Shown: piece after piece, positions 54,593-64,000 of the stretch
Numbering within the stretch: the stretch's first letter is position 1
Layout: each line of letters starts with the position of its first letter
Assembly: GCA_963970005.1 (NCBI GenBank)
Contig: CAXAMN010021374.1
Location: forward strand, 1,063,464-1,127,463
Direction: 5' to 3'
From: Durusdinium trenchii
Lineage: Eukaryota; Sar; Dinophyceae; Suessiales; Symbiodiniaceae
Length of the DNA: 64,000 nt
The notes under the pieces: generated by a model
Database searches by the model: none
Seen by the model: only the letters and a program-made list of their open reading frames with translations
What the model was told of the DNA's origin: nothing
Made by a program: the position numbers and the translations under genes

Positions 54593-55121
54593 ACGGGGTG
54601 GGTTGCACGAAACCATACCATATATGGGTAAAAATGCACGTGAAACCTGCTTGTGCTGGGGCAAAGCCGCGTTGCGTGCGCGTTTACGTGCAATCGGGCC
54701 CTGAACAAAGAACTCAAGCACATTCAGGTCAATGTTCAACCTGAAGGAGACCTACCTGTCCTTGAAGTGCTCATTGCGAAGCAGCATTGGTACTGTGTCG
54801 CTGCCTGGAATCACCTTCACGAGGTCCTTTTCGACATCACAAATGCTCACGTCCTGAAGAAGGTTCAAGGGTAGAAGACTGACTGCTCCAAACAAAGACC
54901 TTATCAGTCCAGATGTTTCTATTCCACCCTGGGAGCAGGAGGGAGACGGCCACCTTTGCAAGTCTTGAACATCTTCAAACGCACGAGATGTCGAAAAATT
55001 GCAGGAAGTCAATGAAAAACGTAATGCAAATTGAACCTCTATATCAATGTATTGAACCCATGAATGCACACATATGACACATATGCACACCAAAAGAATC
55101 ATCCAACATGCCCTGCCAAAC

Positions 55122-55341
55122 TTGAGCTTGCTTCCAAATGCTTCCAGTCCTCATCGTGCGACTCCACATGTACGCCATGGGGATCGTTGGAGAGCATCAG
55201 CCGCCCCAGGTGTGGCACTTTCAATTCTTTCGCAGCAGCTTGGCCTCCAGCTATGTGATTCCGCCCAGATGTGTCCCAAGCTTGAGGCCACCGGTCACCC
55301 CCGAAAAAATACGCATTCCAATCTCCACGGCGCTGCTTTTT
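55122..55341 (-). CDS. exon of an unrecognised protein (GDWNAYFFGGDRWPQAWDTSG)
   Basis: Preceded by a strong polypyrimidine acceptor (CCTTTCTTCCACAG|A at 55342). The frame reads RRGDWNAYFFGGDRWPQAWD, KELKVPHLGRLMLSND and then HVESHDEDWKHLEAS. The residue mix is convincing for a globular protein. I do not recognise the family. The donor is not clear (near 55115-55122). Confidence 0.52.
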
Positions 55342-56620
55342 CTGTGGAAGAAAGGCACGGCAAAGTAGGAAGTCCCATGAAATCTCCACCCCGCGACCCT
55401 GCGCCTGTGCGGATATAAAATGTTGCGCGTGGCTCTTGCAGTCCACCTGACCTTAGCTGTCAGCCATCCAGCCGCGTCCTTCCCATCACGTCCTTCCTTG
55501 GATCTCCGAGACCAACCCCAAATCCAACAGGTTCACACAACGTAACTCATCCGGATCCTTATCGGTTCTGGCATGTCTCCGCCCAGTGGCACAAGGACAT
55601 GTTCACCTGGGAGCACCCGATGCTCCACCACCTGCACGCTGTAACTCCCACCACGCGGGACCCGTCTGCTACCACCGGGACCCGTCTGGAAAATTGCTTT
55701 GGGCCTTCATGGACTCCAATTGCTAAGGCTTTTGGGTTCAAGTGCCTAAGATCAGAAGCGAAAAAAAAACACACACGCCCTTCGTTTCAGCTTTGTATTG
55801 AAGGCCATCACACCAACGAACTTTCAATGCCAAACACTCTCGAAACATCCACGATTCAACGGTGCCAGCGTCCCGCCTGGAGGGGTGTCGGTCGATGGTG
55901 ATGTTTGGCTTCACAAATCAAAGCTGGCGTCTGCATTTGGTTCACCACCTCAGCACCATGTGGCATCACAGCTCACCCCATGCAGCGTCTCGGTTTCGCA
56001 ACATCCGCATCTCCGATGCTAAGCATGCTTGCGCCTCAAACGACTGCAGGCAACAATTCTCACACATAGCCCACATGTGTCCACCTGTCCCACTGTGCAG
56101 TTGGCCCAAAGTCATTCAGTTCTGGAGCTTGGCTTCGGCGAAAAGTGAAGCAGCACCCTTGTCTGGCAAGCGGCAATAATCTCACTTGTCCAAGGACTCA
56201 CATCCTGAGGAGGATCCACAGCCACTATACAGACGTACAGACTATATGTCCCATGAAATTGACCCTCCTAATTCTCTAGACTTGATTGATGGCTGAAAGT
56301 CCCTCTATTTGAGGGAGCAGGTGCATCTCGGACTCTACATCGTGTCGAACTTCGGAGTTGTGCAGTTGTAGAAAGACCTGCGTGTTGAGTTTGCTGTCTT
56401 GCCATCAAGAACAAACATGGAGGATACCCAAGAATCATCAGGAACATCACAAAGTCGATGAACAACCACATGCTCTTAGGAGCTCTTGGTCTCCTTACTT
56501 TTGAGTGGAGCCGGATTGAAAGCTCGTGTGCGACTTCTTTCAGTTCTGATCCAAGAGATCAAAAAGAAGATCTCAGGATAGGAACCTGGACACCAAATCA
56601 ACCACGTCCGTTCATTTCAC

Positions 56621-56753
56621 CGGAGAAATGGACCACGTCCGTCTTGCCGTTTAGACAGAAGTCCTGGAAGCGCAGGTGAGATCCAGTGAGCCCCATCGCG
56701 CGAGCAACCACCGCAGGGTTTGACTCCGCGTCCCGACTCCCGAGCCACTCGAG
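56621..56753 (-). CDS. exon of an unrecognised protein (WLGSRDAESNPAVVARAMG)
   Basis: A 133-base exon between TTTGCTCGTTTCAG|G and TCTCCG|GTGAAA, both good sites. The frame reads LEWLGSRDAESNPAVVARAM and then LRFQDFCLNGKTDVVHFS. Function unknown; same strand as the exon at 55122-55341, so possibly the same gene. Confidence 0.5.
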
Positions 56754-57913
56754 CCTGAAACGAGCAAACAGCAACGTGCAGAGCACAACTCACATGGTGA
56801 TGGAATGTGATGGATCTATTTACATGCAGGCTTTTCCACAAGGGTTCTTCCCCAAGCCACGAGGGGGTTCCTGAAAACAAAGATGGCCATCCTTCAGCAA
56901 ACAATCGGATGGACAAACCTCCCACCCGGGTCCGGGTCAACAAATGGTTGAAGCTCAGCTTGCTGCGACCATAATCTCGGGCCGGTCCAGCACTGGAACG
57001 ACTGCAGCAGCCTGAATCAAGAAGTGCTCGGGATTTGACCAATGGGATCTCGATCTGTACACTTTCTGTTCACTCAATGGATCTCAAAATCTTCAGCAAA
57101 AAGTGGTGGGTTCAGTTCTCCACCTGTGTGCAGCTGGCGGAACTGTGTTTGGCAAATGTGCTGGAAAAACAACGTGTCGGCGCGCGCACCGCGCGCGCCT
57201 CCGCCGAGGCGCGCGTGGCAAACTGCACGTAGGCTTTGCCCTCGCATGGCGACTGGGTCAAGTCTGCTTGGGTCAAATGCCTGGTTCTTTGGACATCCGG
57301 GACATGAACAGAATACAAAAACAGGTTTAGATCCCTGTTTTTGGCCTCTCGTTTGACCCGAAACCAAGTGATACCTGAAAGATCCTGTCAGAGGGAATAC
57401 ACTTGAAGAAGTCATGACACTTTTGCGAGCGCCCAGTCCTCGTTCACCTGTGAAGTGATCTTGAGCACCTGGCATAGAGAAGGTGATCAGCGACCAACAA
57501 AGCGCCCCGTGTTCACTTCTTCACTCGTGTTCGTTAAGAAACCCCACCAAGTAGTCGGACACCGAAACACCCCCCACCAGTGCTTCTATTTGGCTCCCAG
57601 TCGCGGCCACACCCCGGATCTGCCTCCCCGAAGTGCCGGAAGTGCCGGTTCAGCGCGTCTAAGGTGTTGCACTGGCCGCGAAGCGAACTGGATTAAGGCA
57701 CATCAGTCTTGTGATCAGTTGATGGTGTCCGTTTTGTGTTCTCAATAGAACTACGGCCAAGAAGAGGCTGATGGTCAATACATGTTTACACTACTTTACA
57801 TACGGTTGCTGGGCGGATCTTCCTCGCGAAGGTTTCCTCGGCAAAGGGTGGGGAAGCAAGGAGATGGAGGAACAGCGATGCTGCCGGCGTCAGCAGCGCA
57901 GGAAAAAAACCGG

Positions 57914-58390
57914 AGAAACACACACTTAGATGGTTGCTCGCAAGAGCTAGGATCAGAGTGAAGCCCCCCTTGACTTGAAGAAACTGAAAGGTGCACAAAC
58001 CGAAAGGCAAAGAAGTCCGTATAGTTGAAGGTGTTGAACAATTTGTTTGATTGCATTAGCCGCTTACTGCAAAACACAGGATTGGACAGCTTGTTCAACA
58101 GTTGAAAAAGATTTAAAGGGCTGGTACACATTCAGGCATCCCTGAACGCTTCCATCAGTCTTCCGTAGCTTCGTTGGGCAACGTAGGAAGACCGGTTGTT
58201 GCCCCCCTGCTTCTTTTTCTGCAACACTGCCTCTTCGTTCTCAATTAGTGGCGACGCCGTTGGTTCTAGCGGCCTCTTGTTCCTAGTAGCAAGGCCAGGA
58301 GCTACTAGTAGCATCCAGCCTTCTAGTAAACACCTGCAGCAGGCATACTTACCAGGCACGAACCTTGGAAACAGGTGTTGACACACACAC
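57914..58390. repeat. 0.47-kb direct repeat, copy A (with TAGTAG copy 5)
   Basis: From GAAACACACACTTAGATGG to ACAGGTGTTGACACACA. It matches 59201-59667 in the same orientation with only scattered substitutions and small indels. The TAGTAG repeat lies at about 58264-58330. It ends in a CA microsatellite that the other copy lacks. Confidence 0.85.
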
Positions 58391-58397
58391 ACACACA
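58381..58397. repeat. (CA)n microsatellite
   Basis: Perfect AC run at the right edge of direct repeat copy A. Confidence 0.9.
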
Positions 58398-59200
58398 CTA
58401 TGCCGCAATCGGCGCTCTGCACCCCTTGCGTTACACGACTTTGTGCAACAGCTTTGTACACACAAGGCCGATGTCGGCGCTCCGGAAAATTACTGAGCAC
58501 CTGAAAAGCCTTAGAAAGACAGACAAAGAAAACAAAACAAAAGCACACGAAGAGGGCAAGAAAGAAAGATAGGTATAGTGACGAGGCCCACTTAGTTAAA
58601 TGAAAATAGTTATATAGCGAGCGGGACTTTTGTCTTAAACCGCCCGAGTAGCTAGGAGTAGGACAGGAGAAACAGAAGGAAAGGCGCCAACACACAAGTG
58701 TGTTGAATTTCCTTCTGTTACCTTAAATAGCAGGTGGGACAGCAACAGAGGCCAGGGGCAGGGAGGTAGGGGGGAGGGTGGGTTAGGGTGGCCCGAAGGC
58801 ATTGCCATCACTGGCATTCAAGCATTCAAGTAAAGCCGATTTGGGCCGGCGCACCCTTGTCTGAAAAGCACCTGGAGCCTAAAGAAAGGCCTCAAGAAAC
58901 GAAAAGCAACAGAAAGAGAGAAAGAACCCAAGAGCATGACAAGCGCATGCACCTGAAAAGCTACCTAGGTTGGTGAGCATGCGACATGTACCTACATGCA
59001 AATCCGAACTGGAGTTGATCTCAGTAAGCCCTGAGGCGTTTGATCAGTGGTATCACTCAGAGCAGGCAATCCAAAAGTGATCGAAAGAAGTCCAAGAGTG
59101 GAATCGGAAGATCAGGGTGGGTCCTCCAGGTCCTCTGTCTATGCACATGCAGCGCCCCTCGACGGGGATCACACCACAGCCCTCAGTGGGACTCTGTGGC

Positions 59201-59667
59201 GAAACACACTTAGATGGTTGCTCGCAAGAGCTAGGATCAGAGTGAAGCCCCCCTTGACTTGAAGAAACTGAAAGGTGCACAAACCGAAAGGCGAAGAAGT
59301 CCGTATAGTTGAAGGTGTTGAACAATTTGTTTGATTGCATTAGCCGCTTACTGCAAAACACAGGATTGGACAGCTTGTTCAACAGTTGAAAAGAAAAAGG
59401 CAGGTACACATTCAGGCGTCCCTGAATGCTTCCACCAGTCTTCCGTAGCTTCGTTGGGCAACGTAGGAAGACCGGTCGTTGCCCCCCTGCTTCTTTTTCC
59501 GCATCCCTGCCTCTTCGTTCTCAATTAGTGGCGATGCCGTTGGTTCTAGCGGCCTCTTGTTCCTAGTAGCAAGGCCAGGAGCTACTAGTAGCATCCAGCC
59601 TTCTAGTAAAAACCTGCGGCAGGCATACTTACCAGGCACGAACCTTGGAACAGGTGTTGACACACAA
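59201..59667. repeat. 0.47-kb direct repeat, copy B (with TAGTAG copy 6)
   Basis: Same sequence as 57914-58390, 1.29 kb downstream. The difference AAAAAGATTTAAAGGGC versus AAAAGAAAAAGGC in the middle is a small indel cluster. TAGTAG motif at about 59551-59610. Confidence 0.85.
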
Positions 59668-60659
59668 TTTCCATAGTAACTCCATAAGTATCCATGAGTA
59701 TTGAAGAATCTCAAATATCATCAAATATCATCGAAATTGAACTTGTACCAACTACCAAAATGTATGGAGCTGCATACCCGTTCTCAACTAACCCAGCCAA
59801 AGTTGCATTCCTTCCCCACACCCAATGGGCCCACCTCAGGGGGTACGTTGCTCAGGACAAGACCGTCCGATCCACGTCCCTGGCATCTCCCAGTGGTTGG
59901 GTGCCGCTTGCAGGTGGCACAGGTGTCTGATGGTGATCACCACAGGTGACACAAGAAGTTGAAAAGCCTTCATGAGGAGCTCACGGAAACTACGAGGTGA
60001 AGAAGTGCCAGAAGTGTTGGGAAAATATGTTTTTGTTATCAACTTCCTCCAACTCCGAGACTTCCCCGCCCTTGGTCCAACAGCCCCTCCAAGCCCGAGC
60101 GAACTCAAACGCTTGCGCTCGGGACTCCGAAGCTGGAGCTGTTGGAATTGCAAGATGAATGTGCGGATTCTCTTCATTATGACTCTACTGAAACTACTAC
60201 TATCTACCTACTACTTCAAGCCTTTGGACCCATATATTTTTTGGAATGGAGTCTCCATGACTCTCCCAAAAGTGTTTCAAAACACCTGTAGCCTCCACAC
60301 CCCCTTGGACCTCATCTTCGAACTTCCCCTTGCCCTGGCATGTTGTTAACACATCCTCGCACTGAAGTCAAACAGAATTTCGCTTCTCCAATGGAGCTCC
60401 TGAGATCCACCATTTCTACTGAAACTTCGAGGCCGAACCACTCCGGCCAGCAGATTTGCTCCCTGCTGCGGTGTCAAAACAAAGTACCTCTGCCAAGCAT
60501 CAAAAGGGCATGGGCCTTGTAGGCATTGACCCACATCCCGAGCCAGACAAACTCGTTTTCACCGAAATCGATCTGCTAGTGCCGCTACTGCCACTGGTTC
60601 ATTGCCATGCAGAACGGGCCCAACACAACACGGGTTGGGCCTTGTATTCCACCTTAAAA

Positions 60660-60830
60660 ACCCTTCACAAACACTGGTTGAGCTTCAATAATCGTGGGGA
60701 GCTTTTGGCGGGATCTCCGTCCGGAAGAGCATATTTGACAAGCAAGCAATTCAGAATTGACCTCTCAAGTTGCGGAATTCTTGACAATTGTGAAGGTGAA
60801 CAAGACCTTTTAGCAACCAAAAAAAAGGGT
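60660..60830 (-). CDS. possible exon of an unrecognised protein (low support)
   Basis: Minus-strand frame reads KRSCSPSQLSRIPQLERSIL and then NCLLVKYALPDGDPAK. It lies downstream of the more convincing frame at 60905-61180 on the same strand. Confidence 0.28.
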
Positions 60831-60904
60831 CCACAACGCGATTCTTCTAGAAAGCTCCCTCTGCTCATGTCCACACACGGCAACTCAGAACTCCTACGAT
60901 AGAT

Positions 60905-61180
60905 CCGTCACTTGCATAACCGCCGTAGATCACGGGAGCCACAACCGCTTCATCACTGAAGTTAAAAATAAAGTGATTCTGGAGCTTCTCCTCGGAGCGA
61001 TCGGACGCTACGAACGGGGCGAAGAAGCTCGTGACTGAAAGCGCATGGCGCCGAAGATGCTCAAAGGACAGTTGGCTCGTTGGCTCGTCAGTGGTCAGCA
61101 GTTTGCTATTCATTACCGCTTGGTAAACCCAATCATGCGGAGTTGCATTCTCTGGTCGCACATTCTGACAGGAATTCTGG
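60905..61180 (-). CDS. exon of an unrecognised protein (FEHLRRHALSVTSFFAPF)
   Basis: Open frame reads NATPHDWVYQAVMNSKLL, TSQLSFEHLRRHALSVTSFF and NHFIFNFSDEAVVAPV. Likely acceptor near TTGCCAG or CTGTCAG (about 61165-61185). Convincing coding composition, no family recognised. Confidence 0.45.
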
Positions 61181-61189
61181 CAACTCTCA

Positions 61190-61400
61190 AGCCAAATCAT
61201 CCAACTTAAATCTCTTGCAGTTTGAAGTAATTGTACACACAAGGGTGATAAACATGCTTCTTCTCGTGCACAACTGCACAACCCTCACTCTCTGTCCCAA
61301 GTCTTCCAACCCCAAATGCCCTTGCATTGTTTCAACCGAAGGAACGTCCATAATCTTGGTGGCTTTCAGGATTTGCTCCTCAGAAGCCTCATGATCCTCG
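61190..61400 (-). CDS. possible exon of an unrecognised protein (EDHEASEEQILKATKIMDV)
   Basis: Frame reads KFTEDHEASEEQILKATKIM and then GLEDLGQRVRVVQLC. It is immediately upstream of the exon at 60905-61180 in transcription order. Probably the same gene. Confidence 0.38.
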
Positions 61401-61564
61401 GTGAACTTCACTCATTCATCTATTGATCGATCAATCGATCCATCCATCCACCCATGTACCTTCCCTTCTACCAGAAGGTTTCTGAGGTTTCTGCCATTAC
61501 TCATTGACGCATTACTCACTTCTCTTTTGTGTTGGTGTCGATGTCACTCTTTCAACTCCTAAGA

Positions 61565-61715
61565 AGCAACATTGGGCGAGGCTCCCCAGCATCTGCATTT
61601 TTGTTGAAACCGAGCCCCAGGTAGTTCTTCCACTCCACCTTTTCCAGCGTGGCGACGGACCAAAGGCCGGACATCTCCTGAGATTGGGCGTTCGTCAGCT
61701 GTTGGGGTCACCTAT
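61565..61715 (-). CDS. possible exon of an unrecognised protein (GLWSVATLEKVEWKNYLGLG)
   Basis: Frame reads QLTNAQSQEMSGLWSVATLE and then KVEWKNYLGLGFNKNADAG. Good composition; splice sites not resolved. Probably upstream of the exons at 60.9-61.4 kb. Confidence 0.4.
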
Positions 61716-61739
61716 TCTTCTGTAGGAGACCTGCAGGGC

Positions 61740-63060
61740 ATTGAAAAGCCGTTTGAGCCGAATGGGCGTCAGACATCCGCGAATGAAATCCTGCGTTTGT
61801 GGTGGTGACAACTTTTGTGTATTTGTGCGCAAGGGGCGGGACACAAATGTTTAATGTTTACCTGGTTCTCCCTCGATTTCCGGGTGGTATCATTGGCAAA
61901 ATCGTCAGAGACTTGCAAAGACTGGTTTGGTCTGGCCTAGGATTCTGAGGAAAATGCGTCCATCTCATAGACTCATAACATTAGAAGAGAAGGATGGAAG
62001 GGGAACAATAATGTTCCCAATTCTCTTGTCTAGGCTATGAGACGGCGTTGGCCCAGCCTTCTGGTGACCTTAAGAACTAAACAAGGAATAAAGGAAGGAC
62101 ACAAAGCAAGTTTCAAACAACGTTCACCTCTTCTCCAAGGCTCAGGATCATTCTCATCCTGTTCACCCAGATCCTCCTCGCATTCCTTCACGATCAACAA
62201 AGCCTCGCAGCATGGACGCTACCGAGGCTCGCAGGATCGATGCCACCGACGGATGCGGAGGGACGCCGGGGCAACGAGAGTTGCCGTCCTTTTTCGAGAC
62301 TCGCCCAATGCTCTGTACAAAATTGGCAAGCAAAGAGCCAAGGGCTGCTGTGTGGCAAAAGGAACCAAAACCAAATTGCCTTCCAAAGGACAAAAGATTG
62401 GACAAGGTTCCATCATCAACGGATGGCTGTACAATTCAATACTACTGTATATTTACAGTATTAAGACTCCCTGTCAGAGTCAGACTCCAAATCAGCATTC
62501 CGCTGGGTTCGTTGCTGGGCTCTACACGGCTCAACAGTCTTTGCAGACAACTCTCTCACGAGAGTTCAGATGGAAAACAACGTGCAAGAAGTCCCACTTC
62601 AGCAGGAGCAGCATTGTGATGCGGTTCAAATTCAATCTAGCATCCGCCTTGCCCTGTGCAACCTTCCTTGAGCACGTTGGGTGCCCTCTTCTTGTTCGTA
62701 TGAAGACCAATTTTGGCCGGAAGGCAAGTGGGGTTTCCAGCGGTGCTACTAGATCACTAGGCATGGAAAGGGGTTTCACTGTTTGAACAGTTGAGATCGT
62801 CTGCCTCAAACTGTCAGGGAAGGAAGCTCATGCAGACTCATGCTGAGACCGCAATGAGCACGACGCCTGGGGAGTGGATCACTGACAGCTTCGAGTGATT
62901 GAGGAAAGTGGCTCCGTCTTCTAAGCTTCGTCTACTTTATGCCAAGGCGCGTCTACTCAGTTTTGAAGTTGGGATGAGTTTGGAACATGTTTTGTCCCTG
63001 TTCAAAACACCAGAAAAGAATCACATGAGCACAAGCTGGCTGGAAGTAGAAATAGCTGTG
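61740..63060. other. no recognised gene
   Basis: A 249-residue plus-strand frame (62037-62786) is open but overlaps open frames in other phases and on the minus strand, and has no domain motif. A minus-strand segment near 62165-62330 is GC-rich and might be an exon. Confidence 0.35.
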
Positions 63061-63071
63061 CGAGACCTCAC

Positions 63072-63240
63072 CTGGAATCCGCAGAAGTAGACCCAATCCC
63101 GCGAAGATGCGAGCCCAATAACTTTCCACCTCTTTGAAGCAACAAATGCCAATGACCAACCTCGGTCCATTCCGCGTTGCTCTTTGAGCGTTCGTGGCGG
63201 AAGTTGGTGAGTGCTGAAACTGGTGCACTTGTCCACCAAG
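63072..63240 (-). CDS. exon of an unrecognised protein with two open frames
   Basis: A 169-base exon with the best splice pair of the right end: CCTTTTTTTCAG|C and TTCCAG|GTGAGG. One frame reads RGWSLAFVASKRWKVIGLAS and then RDWVYFCGFQ, ending exactly at a codon boundary. A second reads GPRLVIGICCFKEVESYWAR. The first looks more protein-like. Function unknown. Confidence 0.48.
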
Positions 63241-64000
63241 CTGAAAAAAAGGGTTGTCAAGCATTCTGGCCAAGCTACCCGATGACTCCAGGCAAGCTTG
63301 CAACCACTGGGAAGGCAACCGAAAAGCCCAAGTCCAAGTTGGCCTGAAACCAGGCGACCTGAAAGCAGGGCGTCACAACCAAGGCGTAGCGCCACAACCA
63401 AGCCGACTCACCTCTGTCAAAAGATTTGTCCTTCCTACTCCTTGTGGGTTGCACTGGGTTGGGTATCTTGGGAGCTAGGTAAATTGCGCCCACCCTCGGC
63501 TGTCGAATCAATCGAGAAGGGCCTGAGCGATGCCCCAGATCACCCCAGACCAAATTGCGGGCACAACGATGTTGCAAGGCGTGTAGGCGTTCTTCCTCAT
63601 GGTCCCAACCTCATGTGCCAAGGCCCAGACTTTCTCATCGTGCATCTGCGTTCAGCGTCCACGAAAACAGCCGGCAGGACTCGTCTTTACGTCTTCATAG
63701 GTCCATTGTAGAATCTTAGGGGTTAGCTGTAGCACGTTTTGGGATACAGTAGGTTCTTTAGGAGGTTGATCTCTAATCTCCGGGTGAGGTCCAGGTGCAT
63801 AGTTGGGATAGAATTGGCCTTTGTTCTGTTCCTTGTTTGGTCGTTCTTTCTTGTCTTGGTCATCATTTGGCCTTTATTTGGGCCTAGATTTGGTCGTTGT
63901 TTGGCCCCTTGATTTGGTCGCTATTTGGCCTTTATTTGGGCCTAGATGTTATCTTATTTTGGCCGAGATTTCATCGTTATGTTTTGTCTTCTTGATCGTT
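63241..64000. other. non-coding right end with a short T-rich repeat
   Basis: No supportable gene; the end holds the repeat at 63864-63946. Confidence 0.4.
63864..63946. repeat. TTTGGCCTTTATTTGGGCC tandem repeat, about 57-bp period
   Basis: TATTTGGGCCTAGAT is repeated at about 63875-63889 and 63932-63946, with TTTGGTCG words between (63890 and 63913). Confidence 0.75.

Larger units (their letters stand above)
57240..60640. other. repeat-dominated stretch without recognised genes
   Basis: Contains the 0.47-kb direct duplication with TAGTAG copies, a (CA)n run at 58381-58397 and short open frames that duplicate along with the repeat. No domain motif seen. Confidence 0.45.

Noticed and set aside
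57112..57240. Minus-strand GKAYVQFATRASAEAR, reminiscent of an RRM RNP-1 motif
   Set aside because: All three frames are open in this GC-rich patch, the RNP-2 strand is not visible upstream and another frame looks as good; an isolated eight-residue resemblance is not enough.
62037..62786. 249-residue plus-strand ORF
   Set aside because: No domain motif, low-complexity composition, overlaps open frames in other phases; probably chance.
1..64000. CRISPR arrays, tRNA or rRNA genes
   Set aside because: Repeats lack spacer structure, and no tRNA cloverleaf or rRNA core sequence was recognised by eye; a covariance search would be needed to exclude small RNA genes.

Overview
The window looks like a piece of a large, repeat-rich eukaryotic nuclear genome, most probably a dinoflagellate of the Symbiodiniaceae type. 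The reasons are: (i) a Ty1/copia-class retrotransposon with a long proline-rich linker; (ii) host coding sequence present only as short exons in a sea of non-coding DNA; (iii) at least one well-supported intron with a GC donor and an AG|G acceptor, and other exons that fit GC or GA donors; (iv) every recognisable host exon on the minus strand, as in unidirectional dinoflagellate gene blocks; (v) dense micro- and minisatellites and a palindromic TAGTAG-type dispersed repeat. The assignment is inference; no rRNA or organellar marker is present.

Region 1 (1 to about 13.7 kb, plus strand) is a copia-class element whose 5' end lies outside the window. Protease-like and integrase domains (3-3041), a short frame-shifted segment (about 3000-3262), the linker plus reverse transcriptase (about 3220-6429) and RNase H (about 6393-7097) form one pol gene broken by at least three frame changes. 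It is followed by an uninterrupted 1796-residue ORF (7300-12690) that carries an N-terminal RNA 2'-phosphotransferase (Tpt1/KptA) domain and a C-terminal endonuclease/exonuclease/phosphatase (EEP) domain. This ORF occupies the position where an env-like or passenger gene would sit and is the most interesting object in the window.

Region 2 (about 14.9-25 kb, minus strand) holds scattered exons with FG-GAP/VCBS-like repeats, apparently a beta-propeller protein. Region 3 (26.4-27.7 kb, minus) holds exons of an Ala/Pro/Glu-rich protein. Region 4 (30.3-32.5 kb, minus) is a two-exon tRNA-dihydrouridine synthase gene of the DUS1 type. Region 5 (34.5-45.1 kb, minus) is a series of C-type-lectin-like exon fragments. 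Region 6 (46.9-47.4 kb, minus) has small exons of an unrecognised protein.

Region 7 (47.6-50.7 kb) is a run of four adjacent tandem-repeat arrays, including a 13-bp minisatellite interrupted by a 490-base assembly gap. Region 8 (51-64 kb) is repeat-rich, with a few minus-strand exons of unrecognised genes, a 0.47-kb direct duplication and copies of the TAGTAG repeat.

Exon edges for host genes are read by eye from splice consensus and open frame; except for the dihydrouridine synthase they are approximate.
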